Counted from the stretch's first letter, positions 44,974-53,715 are shown. The stretch: 64,000 nucleotides of DNA from Actinomadura sp. NAK00032 (GCF_013364275.1 NZ_CP054932.1:7688001-7752000); one strand, 5' to 3'. Notes: generated by a model not told the origin, from the sequence alone. Translations and numbers: made by a program.

Positions 44974-46077
44974 ATGTCCGCCGAACCCATGTCCGCCGAA
45001 CCGAAGACCACTCCGCTGCACGACGTCCACCAGGACCTCGGCGCGAACCTCGTCGACTTCGCCGGCTATCTGATGCCGCTGCGCTACAAGAGCGAGACCG
45101 CCGAGCACCAGGCCGTCCGCACCGGGGCCGGCCTGTTCGACCTGTCGCACATGGGGGAGATCTTCCTCTCCGGGCCGGACGCGGGAGCCGCGCTCGACTA
45201 CGCGCTGGTCGGGAACCTGTCGCCGATGGCGGTCGGCAAGGCCCGCTACACGATGATCTGCGCGCCGGACGGCGGCGTCCTCGACGACCTGATCGTCTAC
45301 CGGCTGGCGGACGAGACCTGGATGGTCGTCGCGAACGCGGCCAATTCCGACGTCGTCCGGGACGCCCTGGCCGAGCGCGCCACCGGCTTCGAGGCGGCCG
45401 TCGACGACCGTTCGGCCGCGTACGCGCTGATCGCGCTGCAGGGCCCGCGCTCGCAGGGAATTCTCGAAGAGTTCACCGACGCGCCGGTGGGCGGCCTCAA
45501 GTACTACGCGATCCTCGCCGGACGCGTCGCGGGCGTCGACGCGCTGATCGCCCGCACCGGCTACACCGGCGAGGACGGCTTCGAGCTGTTCGTGGACGCC
45601 GCCGACGCCGTCGCGCTGTGGCGGGCGCTCGCCGCGGTCGACGGGGTCGTCCCGGCGGGCCTCGCCGCGCGCGACTCGCTGCGCCTCGAAGCGGGCATGC
45701 CGCTGTACGGCAACGAGCTGACCGCCGAGACGACGCCGTTCGAGGCGGGCCTCGGCCGGGTCGTGAAGCTGGACAAGACGGTCGATTTCGTGGGCAAGAC
45801 CACCCTGGCGGCGCAGGCCGCGACGCCTCCGGGCCGTAGGCTCGTGGGGCTGGTCGCGCGCGGGCGTCGCGCGCCGCGGAAGGGGTACCAGGTCGTCACG
45901 TCCGGCGGCACGCCGTGCGGGGTCGTGACGAGCGGGGCCCCTTCCCCCACACTGGGCAGGCCGATCGCCCTGGCGTACCTCGACAGCGGCGTCGAGGAGA
46001 CGGACCTGGCCGTGGACGTCCGCGGCCGGCCCGAGCCGGTGGACGTGGTGGCCCTGCCCTTCTACAAGCGTTCCTGA
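44974..46077 (+). CDS. gcvT: Glycine cleavage system T protein
   Basis: 367 residues. Aminomethyltransferase: moves the aminomethyl carbon from lipoyl-H protein to tetrahydrofolate and releases ammonia. Typical segments are F-A-G-Y-L-M-P-L-R-Y, F-D-L-S-H-M-G-E, Y-T-M-I-C-A-P-D-G-G-V and A-R-T-G-Y-T-G-E-D-G-F-E-L-F. ATG 44974 has GAAGGAG nine bases upstream. A 15-base tandem duplication puts a second ATG at 44989. It is the first gene behind the riboswitch. gcvP is not in the window. Confidence 0.95.
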   Translation: MSAEPMSAEPKTTPLHDVHQDLGANLVDFAGYLMPLRYKSETAEHQAVRTGAGLFDLSHMGEIFLSGPDAGAALDYALVGNLSPMAVGKARYTMICAPDGGVLDDLIVYRLADETWMVVANAANSDVVRDALAERATGFEAAVDDRSAAYALIALQGPRSQGILEEFTDAPVGGLKYYAILAGRVAGVDALIARTGYTGEDGFELFVDAADAVALWRALAAVDGVVPAGLAARDSLRLEAGMPLYGNELTAETTPFEAGLGRVVKLDKTVDFVGKTTLAAQAATPPGRRLVGLVARGRRAPRKGYQVVTSGGTPCGVVTSGAPSPTLGRPIALAYLDSGVEETDLAVDVRGRPEPVDVVALPFYKRS

Positions 46078-46092
46078 GAGAGAGAAGAGATC

Positions 46093-46482
46093 GTGAGCGT
46101 TCCGGAGCAGCTCCGCTACAGCGAAGAGCACGAGTGGGTGTCCGGCATCGGGGGTGAGGACGGCATCGTCACCGTCGGCATCACCGCGCACGCCGCCGAC
46201 GCCCTCGGGGAGATCGTCTACCTCGAGCTGCAGCCCTCCGAGGGCGACGCCGTCGAGGCGGGCGAGCCCTGTGGCGAGGTCGAGTCCACCAAGTCCGTCA
46301 GCGACCTCTACTCTCCGGTCAGCGGCGAGATCACCGCGATCAACTCCGCCGTGGTGGACGAGCCGAAGGTCATCAACGACGACCCGTACGGCGAGGGCTG
46401 GATCTTCAAGGTCCGGATCTCCGACGAGCCCGGCGACCTGCTCGACTCCGCCGCCTACGAGAAGCTGATCGAGGAGTCATGA
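46093..46482 (+). CDS. gcvH: Glycine cleavage system H protein
   Basis: 129 residues from a GTG with GAGAGAGAAGAG upstream. Lipoyl carrier: the lipoylated lysine is K67 in E-S-T-K-S-V-S-D-L-Y. The domain covers nearly the whole chain. It shuttles the aminomethyl group between P, T and L proteins. It lies 15 bases after gcvT and overlaps glyA by four bases. Confidence 0.95.
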   Translation: MSVPEQLRYSEEHEWVSGIGGEDGIVTVGITAHAADALGEIVYLELQPSEGDAVEAGEPCGEVESTKSVSDLYSPVSGEITAINSAVVDEPKVINDDPYGEGWIFKVRISDEPGDLLDSAAYEKLIEES

Positions 46483-47735
46483 GCCTCTACGAGTCGCTGG
46501 CCGCCGCCGACCCCGAGGTCGCCGAGGCCGTCGGCGCGGAGCTGCGCCGCCAGCAGTCCACGCTGGAGATGATCGCGTCGGAGAACTTCGCGCCGGTCTC
46601 GGTGCTGGAGGCGCAGGGCTCCGTCCTGACCAACAAGTACGCCGAGGGCTACCCCGGCCGCCGCTACTACGGCGGCTGCGAGTTCGTCGACGTCACCGAG
46701 CAGCTCGCGATCGACCGCGCCAAGGCGCTGTTCGGGGCCGAGCACGCGAACGTCCAGCCGCACAGCGGGGCGCAGGCCAACACGGCCGTGTACTTCGCGC
46801 TGCTGCAGCACGGCGACACCATCCTCGGGCTGGACCTCGCGCACGGCGGCCACCTCACGCACGGGATGCGGCTGAACTACTCCGGCAAGACGCTGAACGT
46901 CGTGCCGTACCACGTCCGCGCCGAGGACGGCCTGGTCGACATGGACGAGGTCGCCGCGCTCGCGGCCGAGCACCGGCCGAAGATGATCGTCGCGGGCTGG
47001 TCGGCGTACCCGCGCCAGCTCGACTTCCCCGAGTTCCGCAAGATCGCCGACTCGGTCGGCGCGCTGCTCATGGTCGACATGGCGCACTTCGCGGGGCTCG
47101 TCGCGGCGGGGCTGCACCCCTCGCCCGTCCCGCACGCCGACATCGTCACCACGACGACGCACAAGACGCTCGGCGGCCCGCGCGGCGGGCTGATCCTCGC
47201 CCGCGAGGAGTACGGCAAGAAGATCAACTCGGCGGTGTTCCCGGGCATGCAGGGCGGCCCGCTGGAGCACGTGATCGCCGCCAAGGCCGTCGCGCTGAAG
47301 ATCGCCGCGTCGCAGGAGTTCAAGGCCCGGCAGGCGGCCACCGTCGAGGGCGCGAAGCTGCTCGCCGACCGCCTCCTCGCCGAGGACTCCGCCAAGGCCG
47401 GCGTGAAGGTGCTGACCGGCGGCACGGACGTCCACCTCGTCTTGGTCGACCTGGTCGACTCCGAGCTCACCGGGCGCGACGCCGAGGACCGGCTGCACGA
47501 GATCGGCATCACGGTGAACCGGAACGCGGTGCCGAACGACCCGCGCCCGCCGATGGTCACCTCCGGGCTGCGCATCGGCACCCCGGCCCTCGCCACCCGC
47601 GGCTTCACCGCCGCGGACTTCGCCGAGGTCGCCGACGTCATCGCGCTGGCCCTGCAGCCGTCCTTCGACCGGGACGCCCTGGCGGCCCGCGTGACGGCCC
47701 TCGCCGAGAAGCACCCCCTGTATCCGAACCTGTGA
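46479..47735 (+). CDS. glyA: Serine hydroxymethyltransferase
   Basis: 418 residues, standard length. PLP lysine K229 in T-T-T-T-H-K-T-L-G-G-P-R-G-G; other landmarks are M-I-A-S-E-N and E-G-Y-P-G-R-R-Y-Y. It joins glycine and methylene-tetrahydrofolate to serine, taking up the C1 unit made by the cleavage system. Its place behind gcvTH under the riboswitch suggests the serine-forming direction. Confidence 0.96.
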   Translation: MSLYESLAAADPEVAEAVGAELRRQQSTLEMIASENFAPVSVLEAQGSVLTNKYAEGYPGRRYYGGCEFVDVTEQLAIDRAKALFGAEHANVQPHSGAQANTAVYFALLQHGDTILGLDLAHGGHLTHGMRLNYSGKTLNVVPYHVRAEDGLVDMDEVAALAAEHRPKMIVAGWSAYPRQLDFPEFRKIADSVGALLMVDMAHFAGLVAAGLHPSPVPHADIVTTTTHKTLGGPRGGLILAREEYGKKINSAVFPGMQGGPLEHVIAAKAVALKIAASQEFKARQAATVEGAKLLADRLLAEDSAKAGVKVLTGGTDVHLVLVDLVDSELTGRDAEDRLHEIGITVNRNAVPNDPRPPMVTSGLRIGTPALATRGFTAADFAEVADVIALALQPSFDRDALAARVTALAEKHPLYPNL

Positions 47736-47742
47736 CGTCCCC

Positions 47743-47768
47743 GCGCCCCCTCCCCCGGGAGGGGGCGC
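47743..47768 (+). terminator. Hairpin between glyA and sdaA
   Basis: Self-complementary stretch with 12-base arms (47743-47754 and 47757-47768), 18 bases before the sdaA ATG. It has no U-run. It may attenuate read-through into sdaA or process the transcript rather than end it. Confidence 0.45.
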
Positions 47769-47786
47769 AGCTACAACGAGGTAGCA

Positions 47787-49157
47787 ATGGCCATCAGCGT
47801 GTTCGACCTGTTCAAGATCGGTATCGGCCCGTCCTCGTCCCACACCGGCGGCCCGATGGCCGCCGCGCACCGCTTCGCCCGCGGCCTGGAACGCGACGGG
47901 CTGTTGGAGAAGACGGCGTCTGTCCAGGTCGTCCTCTACGGCTCGCTCGGCCTCACCGGCAAGGGCCACGGCAGCGACAAGGCCGTCATCCTCGGCCTGG
48001 AGGGCGACAAGCCCGAACTGGTCGACGTCGACACCGTGGACGAGCGCCTGGCGTCCATCCGCGAACGCGGCGCCCTGCGCCTGTTCGGCGACCACGACAT
48101 CCCGTTCGTCGTCAACGAGCACCTGCACTTCGAACGCAAGAAGTCGCTCCCCGGCCACCCCAACGGCATGCGCTTCACGGCCCTCGGCGAGACCGGCGCC
48201 GAACTGCGCGCGAAGGTCTACTACTCCGTCGGCGGCGGCTTCATCCTGGACGAGAACGCCACCGGCGCCGACCGCATCAAACCCGACGACACCGTCCTCC
48301 CGCACCCGTTCGACACGGCCGCCGAACTCCTCGACCGCTGCCGCGAGACGGGCCTGTCGATCTCCGCGCTCATGCTGGAGAACGAGACGGCGTTCGGCCG
48401 CACCCCCGCCGAGATCCGCGCGGGCCTCCTCGACCTCTGGCAGGTCATGCGGGCCTGCGTCACCCGCGGCTGCACCCGCGAGGGCCTGCTCCCCGGCGGC
48501 CTGAAGGTCCGCCGCCGCGCCCCCCAGTTGCACCGCCAGCTCTCCACCGAGAAGCCCGCCGACCCCCTCCACGCGATGGACTGGGTCACCCTGTTCGCCC
48601 TCGCCGTCAACGAGGAGAACGCCGCCGGCGGCCGCATCGTCACCGCCCCGACCAACGGCGCCGCCGGCATCATCCCGGCCGTCCTGCACTACTGCGACCG
48701 GTTCCTCCCGAGCGACGACGAGGGCGTCGTCCGCTTCCTGCTGACCGCCGGCGCGATCGGCGTCCTGTTCAAGCAGAACGCCTCCATCTCCGGCGCCGAG
48801 GTCGGCTGCCAGGGCGAGGTCGGCTCCGCCTGCTCCATGGCCGCCGCCGGCCTCACCGAGGTCCTCGGCGGCACCCCCGAGCAGGTCGAGAACGCCGCCG
48901 AGATCGGCATCGAGCACAACCTCGGCCTCACCTGCGACCCGGTCGGCGGCCTCGTCCAGGTCCCCTGCATCGAACGCAACGCGGTCGGCGCCATCAAGGC
49001 CATCAGCGCCGCCCGCATCTCTCTGCGCGGGGACGGCCGCCACTTCGTCACCCTCGACAAGGCCATCAAGACCATGCGCGACACCGGCCGCGACATGCTC
49101 GACAAGTACAAGGAGACAAGCCGGGGCGGCCTGGCCGTGAACGTCATCGAATGCTGA
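47787..49157 (+). CDS. sdaA: L-serine ammonia-lyase
   Basis: 456 residues, one-chain iron-sulfur type. The N-terminal domain begins F-K-I-G-I-G-P-S-S-S-H-T-G-G-P and the catalytic domain has P-T-N-G-A-A-G-I-I-P-A-V and G-S-A-C-S-M-A-A-A-G. Cysteines in G-C-Q-G-E-V-G-S, D-P-V-G-G-L-V-Q-V-P-C-I-E-R and nearby are the likely cluster ligands. It turns serine into pyruvate and ammonia, finishing a glycine-to-pyruvate route with the genes before it. GAGGT lies ahead of the ATG. Confidence 0.94.
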   Translation: MAISVFDLFKIGIGPSSSHTGGPMAAAHRFARGLERDGLLEKTASVQVVLYGSLGLTGKGHGSDKAVILGLEGDKPELVDVDTVDERLASIRERGALRLFGDHDIPFVVNEHLHFERKKSLPGHPNGMRFTALGETGAELRAKVYYSVGGGFILDENATGADRIKPDDTVLPHPFDTAAELLDRCRETGLSISALMLENETAFGRTPAEIRAGLLDLWQVMRACVTRGCTREGLLPGGLKVRRRAPQLHRQLSTEKPADPLHAMDWVTLFALAVNEENAAGGRIVTAPTNGAAGIIPAVLHYCDRFLPSDDEGVVRFLLTAGAIGVLFKQNASISGAEVGCQGEVGSACSMAAAGLTEVLGGTPEQVENAAEIGIEHNLGLTCDPVGGLVQVPCIERNAVGAIKAISAARISLRGDGRHFVTLDKAIKTMRDTGRDMLDKYKETSRGGLAVNVIEC

Positions 49158-49208
49158 CCCGCTGAAAACGCGTCGAGCCGCGGGCCGCGCCTCCGTAGCA
49201 TTCGCCGC

Positions 49209-49412
49209 ATGGACCTGAGACTGCCCGCTGCGCTGACCACCGCGCTGGCGGACGCCGCCGGCGCGGAGGGCATCCCCGTGGAGGAGGCGGCCGCCCGCGC
49301 GGTGACCGAGTGGCTCGAGCGGCACGAGGCGCACCGCGCCCGCGTCGGGGAGCTGATCCAGGAGGTCATGGCCGAGGACGCGCGGCTGCTCGCCCGGCTG
49401 GGGGACGCGTGA
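49209..49412 (+). CDS. Antitoxin partner of a Doc-type toxin
   Basis: 67 residues, helical. It begins D-L-R-L-P-A-A-L, as ribbon-helix-helix or CopG-like antitoxins often do, and ends with a charged helix (E-L-I-Q-E-V-M-A-E-D-A). Its stop overlaps the GTG of the Doc-like gene, the usual coupled order of antitoxin then toxin. Fold class is a guess from the N-terminal strand. Confidence 0.75.
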   Translation: MDLRLPAALTTALADAAGAEGIPVEEAAARAVTEWLERHEAHRARVGELIQEVMAEDARLLARLGDA

Positions 49413-49777
49413 TCACCCCGTCCGACCTCGTCGCCATCAACGCGGCCCTGCACGGCGGTGAGGCGCAGGTGCGGGACGCCGGGCTTGTCGCGGCCGCCGC
49501 CGCCCGGCCGTCGACCGTCACGTTCGGGGTCGAGGCGTTCCCGACCACCGCGGAGAAGGCGGCGGCGCTGCTGCACGCGGTGCTCGGCAACCATCCGTTC
49601 GTGGACGGGAACAAGCGCGTCGGCTGGACGGCGGCACGGGTCCTGCTCGCACTGCACGGCGAGCGCCCCGGCCTGTCCGAGGACGAGGCGTTCGACCTCG
49701 TCGTCCGCGTCGCCGCGTCCGGCGCCGACACGACCATCGCGGAGTTGGCGGCGGCGCTGAACGTTGTGCCGGGCTGA
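49409..49777 (+). CDS. Doc/Fic-family toxin
   Basis: 122 residues from a GTG overlapping the antitoxin stop. The Fic motif is H-P-F-V-D-G-N-K-R (62-70) and fits the Doc form, whose enzymes modify EF-Tu by phosphorylation, rather than AMP-transferring Fic enzymes. Length matches Doc. The pair is probably a type II toxin-antitoxin system. Confidence 0.85.
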   Translation: MITPSDLVAINAALHGGEAQVRDAGLVAAAAARPSTVTFGVEAFPTTAEKAAALLHAVLGNHPFVDGNKRVGWTAARVLLALHGERPGLSEDEAFDLVVRVAASGADTTIAELAAALNVVPG

Positions 49778-49823
49778 CCCGGCTTGACCTTGACGTTGGG
49801 GGCAGGGTTCGAGCCTTGGGCGC

Positions 49824-50573
49824 ATGGAGATGCGTTCGCAGGAGAGAGTTGCCCTCGTTACCGGAGCCGGGACGGGGATCGGGCGTGCCACGGCGCGGAT
49901 GTTCGCGGCCGAGGGGACGCGGGTGGTGGCCGTCGGGCGGCGGGCCGAGCCGCTCGCGGAGACCGCGGAGGGGTACGGCCTGATCCACCCGCTGGCCGCC
50001 GACATCACCGGGGAGGGTGCCGCCGAGGAGATCGTGCGGCAGGTGAGGGACGTCCACGGACGGCTGGACGTCCTGGTCAACAATGCCGCGATCGTGCGGA
50101 GCGGGGCGCTGGAGGCGACGACGCCCGAGGCGATGGACGCGCAGCTCGCGACGAACCTCGTGGCGCCCGTGCTGCTGGCTCAGGCGGCGCTGAAGGTGCT
50201 GGGCGACGGCGGGGTCATCGTCAACGTCAGCACGTCCGTCGGGCAGCGGGCGTGGCCGGGGAACGCGTTCTACGCGGCGACGAAGGCGGCGCTGGAGGTG
50301 CTCACCCGGAGCTGGGCGGTGGAGCTCGCGCCGCGCGGCGTCCGCGTCGTGGCGGTGGCGCCCGGCGCGATCGGCACCCCGATCGGGAGGCACCAGGGGC
50401 TGTCGGACGAGCAGCTCGCCGCCGTCCGGAAATGGCAGGTCGAGCACACGCCGCTCGGGCGGATCGGGCGTCCCGAGGAGGTGGCGTGGGCGATCACGCG
50501 GCTGGCCGCGCCGGAGGCGTCGTTCGTGACGGGCGTCGTGTTCCCGGTGGACGGCGGCGCCGTCGTGGGGTGA
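49824..50573 (+). CDS. Short-chain dehydrogenase/reductase
   Basis: 249 residues; ATG 49824 and ATG 49830 are both possible. Motifs: T-G-A-G-T-G-I-G, N-N-A-A, Ser in N-V-S-T-S-V and Y-A-A-T-K. R-R after the second strand (V-G-R-R-A) favours NADP(H). It resembles 3-oxoacyl-ACP-reductase-like SDRs. A MerR gene follows 21 bases later and may regulate it. Confidence 0.9.
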   Translation: MEMRSQERVALVTGAGTGIGRATARMFAAEGTRVVAVGRRAEPLAETAEGYGLIHPLAADITGEGAAEEIVRQVRDVHGRLDVLVNNAAIVRSGALEATTPEAMDAQLATNLVAPVLLAQAALKVLGDGGVIVNVSTSVGQRAWPGNAFYAATKAALEVLTRSWAVELAPRGVRVVAVAPGAIGTPIGRHQGLSDEQLAAVRKWQVEHTPLGRIGRPEEVAWAITRLAAPEASFVTGVVFPVDGGAVVG

Positions 50574-50594
50574 CCGGCATGTGATGATCGTGCC

Positions 50595-50954
50595 ATGCGC
50601 ATCGGGGAGCTGGCCCGGGCCGCGGGGACGACGCCGCGCGCGCTGCGGCACTACGAGGAGGCGGGACTGATCTCGTCGCGGCGGGCGTCCAACGGGTACC
50701 GGATGTACGACGAGGGCGCGGTCGTGCGCGTGCGCAACATCCGGCACCTGCTGGCGGCGGGGCTCACGCTCGACGACGTCCGGGCGTTCTCCGCGTGCCT
50801 GGACGGCGATGTGGCCGCCGCACCGCCGGCCGAGAAGAACCTGCGGATCGCGTTCGACCGGCTCGCGGTGCTGGACGCGCGCATCGCCGCCCAGACCGAG
50901 GCCCGCGACCGCCTCGCCGCCGTGCTGCGGGAGGCGACCGGGCGTCGCGTCTGA
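50595..50954 (+). CDS. MerR-family regulator
   Basis: 119 residues. The N-terminal winged helix is M-R-I-G-E-L-A-R-A-A-G-T-T-P-R-A-L-R-H-Y with E-E-A-G-L-I-S-S-R-R, followed by a dimer helix. No cysteines suit metal binding, so it probably senses a small organic molecule or acts with the SDR before it. Confidence 0.88.
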   Translation: MRIGELARAAGTTPRALRHYEEAGLISSRRASNGYRMYDEGAVVRVRNIRHLLAAGLTLDDVRAFSACLDGDVAAAPPAEKNLRIAFDRLAVLDARIAAQTEARDRLAAVLREATGRRV

Positions 50955-50957
50955 CTG

Positions 50958-51419
50958 TTATTGGAGCGGTATGTCCTGGCCGTGCTCGGCGGCGGGGCGG
51001 GGGCCGTGGATGCGGCGGTCGGCCTCGGTGATCGGCACGTCGTTGATGCTGGCCTCGCGGCGGCGCATCAGGCCGCGGTCGTCGAACTCCCACAGCTCGT
51101 TGCCGTAGCTGCGCCACCACTGGCCGGCGGCGTCGTGCCATTCGTACTGGAAGCGGACGGCGATCCGGTTGCCGCGGAAGCCCCACAGGCTCTTGCGGAG
51201 CGCGTAGTCCTGCTCGCGCTCCCACTTCCCGGTGAGGAAGGCGATGATCTCGTCCCGGCCGGTGACGAACCGGTCGCGGTTCCGCCAGACGGAGTCGGGC
51301 GTGTAGGCGGCGGCGACGCGCTCAGGGTCGCGGGTGTTCCAGGCATCCTCGGCCGCCTGGACCTTCTGCAGCGCGGTCTCCTCGGTGAACGGCGGGTAGG
51401 GCGGGCGGTCGTCGGCCAT
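50958..51419 (-). CDS. SnoaL-like protein (DUF1348 type)
   Basis: 153 residues, NTF2-like fold: A-E-D-A-W-N-T-R-D-P near the start, W-R-N-R-D-R-F-V-T-G-R-D-E-I, then V-R-F-Q-Y-E-W-H-D. It matches the DUF1348 group of small stress-linked or enzyme-like proteins with no proven activity. It diverges from a TetR gene across a palindromic site and is probably repressed by it. Confidence 0.85.
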   Translation of the reverse strand: MADDRPPYPPFTEETALQKVQAAEDAWNTRDPERVAAAYTPDSVWRNRDRFVTGRDEIIAFLTGKWEREQDYALRKSLWGFRGNRIAVRFQYEWHDAAGQWWRSYGNELWEFDDRGLMRRREASINDVPITEADRRIHGPRPAAEHGQDIPLQ

Positions 51420-51436
51420 CGGATCCTCCTCGTGTT

Positions 51437-51486
51437 GAGAACGTACGTTCTCTATCGGCGTCCACTAATCTAGGGAACGACCGTTC
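51437..51486. promoter_or_regulatory. Palindromic TetR operators
   Basis: A perfect 16-base palindrome, GAGAACGTACGTTCTC (51437-51452), and a shorter one, GAACGACCGTTC (51475-51486), lie between the divergent SnoaL-like and TetR genes. The AACG/CGTT halves are shared, so one regulator probably binds both. Confidence 0.8.
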
Positions 51487-51510
51487 TCAACGTCAAGCCA
51501 GGAGCGTCGA

Positions 51511-52095
51511 ATGCCGGCCGCGATCACCGAGGAGCAGCAGGAGTCCGACCGCCGGCGGCTGCTGGACGTCGCCGAGGACCTCTTCTACCGGCAGGGCGTC
51601 CAAGCGGTCGGCATGGACGAACTGCGCGCCGCCTCAGCGCTGCCCCTCAAGCGCATGTACCGGCTGTTCCCCACCAAGGAGGCCCTAGTCGTCGCGATGC
51701 TGGAGCGGCGCGACCGGCGCTGGCGCGGGAGCCTGGCCGAGTATGTGGGGGCGGTGCCCGATCCTCGCGAGCGGGTCCTGGCGATGTTCGACTGGCTCGG
51801 CGCGTGGTTCGCCGAGCCGGGGTTTCGCGGGTGCGCGTGGGTGAACGCCCACGGGGAGCTTGGACCGTCCGCGCCTGCCATCACGGCCGTGGCGCGCGCG
51901 CACAAGGACGCCTTCCACGACCAGGTGGTCGAGCTGGTCTCGGCCGTCGACGCGTCGCTTGCCGAGGCGGTCTACCTGCTCGCCGAAGGCGCGATCGTGG
52001 TGGCGGGCGTCCAGGGCGACCCGTCGGCCGCCGAGCGGGCCCGGGCCGGCGCCCAGGCCCTGCTAGGAGGTCAGGGCGCCGCGGCCCGTCGGTGA
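51511..52095 (+). CDS. TetR-family regulator
   Basis: 194 residues. The DNA-binding domain lies at about 15-58 (D-V-A-E-D-L-F-Y-R-Q-G-V, M-D-E-L-R-A-A-S-A-L, R-M-Y-R-L-F). The ligand domain has W-V-N-A-H-G-E-L and is otherwise generic. Likely represses the SnoaL-like gene and itself. Its end overlaps the HxlR gene by 33 bases. Confidence 0.88.
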   Translation: MPAAITEEQQESDRRRLLDVAEDLFYRQGVQAVGMDELRAASALPLKRMYRLFPTKEALVVAMLERRDRRWRGSLAEYVGAVPDPRERVLAMFDWLGAWFAEPGFRGCAWVNAHGELGPSAPAITAVARAHKDAFHDQVVELVSAVDASLAEAVYLLAEGAIVVAGVQGDPSAAERARAGAQALLGGQGAAARR

Positions 52096-52509
52096 GTGCG
52101 CGCCGGCACGGGCCTCATTGCCGCAGTGCCGGCACACGACCACCGGGGTGACCGTCTCGCCGCACGAGTGCCGCCACTGGACGGGCGGGTCGTCCGGGTG
52201 CAGGTGCCGGTCACCCCACGCCATCAGCACCAGCAGGACGTCGCACAACTCCAGGCCCGACGGCGTCAGGTGGTACTCGAAGCGCGCCGGACGGTCGCTG
52301 TAGCGCTCCCGCCGGACGATGCCGTTCGCCTCCAGCTTGCGGAGCCGCGACGTCAGGATGTCGCGGGGCGCGCCCGTGTTGCGGACGATCTGGTCGAAGC
52401 GCCGCACCCCGTAGGACAGCTCCCTGATCACGAGCAAGCTCCAGCGCTCGCCGACCAGGTCCAGGGTGTCGGCGACCGAGCACTCGCGGGGAGCGGCGTC
52501 CTTCGGCAT
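52063..52509 (-). CDS. HxlR-family regulator with Cys-rich tail
   Basis: 148 residues. HxlR winged helix: C-S-V-A-D-T-L-D-L-V-G-E-R-W-S, then G-A-P-R-D-I-L-T-S-R-L-R-K-L. The C-terminus adds H-S-C-G-E and V-C-R-H-C-G-N, which could bind one zinc. The first Cys near residue 10 is the redox or effector-sensing position in some relatives. It lies just 15 bases from the thiolase end and reads the same way. Confidence 0.88.
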   Translation of the reverse strand: MPKDAAPRECSVADTLDLVGERWSLLVIRELSYGVRRFDQIVRNTGAPRDILTSRLRKLEANGIVRRERYSDRPARFEYHLTPSGLELCDVLLVLMAWGDRHLHPDDPPVQWRHSCGETVTPVVVCRHCGNEARAGAHSPTGRGALTS

Positions 52510-52524
52510 ACGTCGCAGCCTATG

Positions 52525-53715
52525 TCAGAGCCGCTCGACGATGGTGGCGTTGGCCTGGCCGCCGCCCTCGCACATGGTCTGCAGGCCGAACCGCCCGCCG
52601 CGGTCCTCCAGGGCGTGCAGCAGGGTCGTCATGATCCGCGCGCCGCTGGCCCCCAGCGGATGCCCGATCGCGATCGCGCCGCCCCGCACGTTGACCTTCG
52701 CCAGGTCGGCGCCCGTCTCCCGCTGCCACGCGAGGACGACCGGCGCGAACGCCTCGTTCACCTCGAACAGGTCGATGTCGTCCAGCCCCAGGCCGGCCCG
52801 CTTGAGCACCTTCTCGGTCGCCGGGATGATCGCGGTGAGCATCAGCAGCGGGTCGTCGCCGGTCACCGCGAGCGCGTGGAACCGCGCCCGGGGCCGCAGC
52901 CCGAGCCGCTCGGCGACGTCCGCCCCCATGACCAGCACGGCCGCGGCGCCGTCGTTGACCGGTGAGGCGTTGCCCGCGGTGACCTTCCACCCGATCTGCG
53001 GGAACCGCTCGGCCGTCCGCTCGTCGTAGTAGGCCGGCTTGAGCCCGGCGAGGATCTCCGGGGACGTCCCGGGACGGACGGTCTCGTCCCACTGCCCCGT
53101 CCAGACGACCTCCCGGTCGAACTCGCCGTTCTTCCACGCCTCGGAGGCGCGGCGGTGCGACTCGTAGGCGAACGCGTCCAGCTCCTCCCGCGCCAGGTCC
53201 CACCGGTCGGCGATCAGCTCGGCGCTGATGCCCTGCCCGACGAGCCCGTCCGGGTACCGCTCGCCGAGCATCTCCCCGAACGGGTTGCTGCCGGGCAGCA
53301 CGTTCGACCCCATCGGCACCCGCGACATCGACTCGACGCCGCACGCGATCGCGATGTCGTACGCGCCGCTCTGCACGCCCTGCGCCGCCAGGTGCAGCGC
53401 CTGCTGGGACGACCCGCACTGCCGGTCCACGGTCATCGCCGGGACGCTCTCGGGGAACCCGGCGGCGAGCACGGCCGTCCGGGTGAGGTTGAGCGCCTGG
53501 TCCCCGACCTGCGTGACGACGCCCCCGATGACGTCGTCCACCTCCCCGGGCTCGACCCCGGCCCGCTGGACGAGCGCCTTGAGCGTGCGAGCCAGCAGGT
53601 CGGCCGGATGGTCATCATGCAGCCCCCCGCTCGCCTTCCCCTTCCCGACCGGAGTCCGCACCGCCTCCACGATCACCGCGTCCCGCACGTCCACCACCTC
53701 CGTTGTGTTCTCCAA
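52525..53715 (-). CDS. Acetyl-CoA C-acyltransferase (thiolase)
   Basis: 396 residues. Nucleophile C100 in D-R-Q-C-G-S-S-Q, with later motifs N-E-A-F-A, G-G-A-I-A-I-G-H-P-L-G-A-S-G and C-E-G-G-G-Q-A-N. It splits 3-ketoacyl-CoA in beta-oxidation or runs backwards. No other fatty-acid gene adjoins it. An in-frame GTG eight codons in (53691) is an alternative start. Confidence 0.93.
   Translation of the reverse strand: MENTTEVVDVRDAVIVEAVRTPVGKGKASGGLHDDHPADLLARTLKALVQRAGVEPGEVDDVIGGVVTQVGDQALNLTRTAVLAAGFPESVPAMTVDRQCGSSQQALHLAAQGVQSGAYDIAIACGVESMSRVPMGSNVLPGSNPFGEMLGERYPDGLVGQGISAELIADRWDLAREELDAFAYESHRRASEAWKNGEFDREVVWTGQWDETVRPGTSPEILAGLKPAYYDERTAERFPQIGWKVTAGNASPVNDGAAAVLVMGADVAERLGLRPRARFHALAVTGDDPLLMLTAIIPATEKVLKRAGLGLDDIDLFEVNEAFAPVVLAWQRETGADLAKVNVRGGAIAIGHPLGASGARIMTTLLHALEDRGGRFGLQTMCEGGGQANATIVERL

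Noticed and set aside
46455..49334. 959-residue minus-strand open frame
   Set aside because: It lies opposite gcvH, glyA and sdaA. All three have full family motifs, and the antisense frame is a by-product of G/C at third positions.
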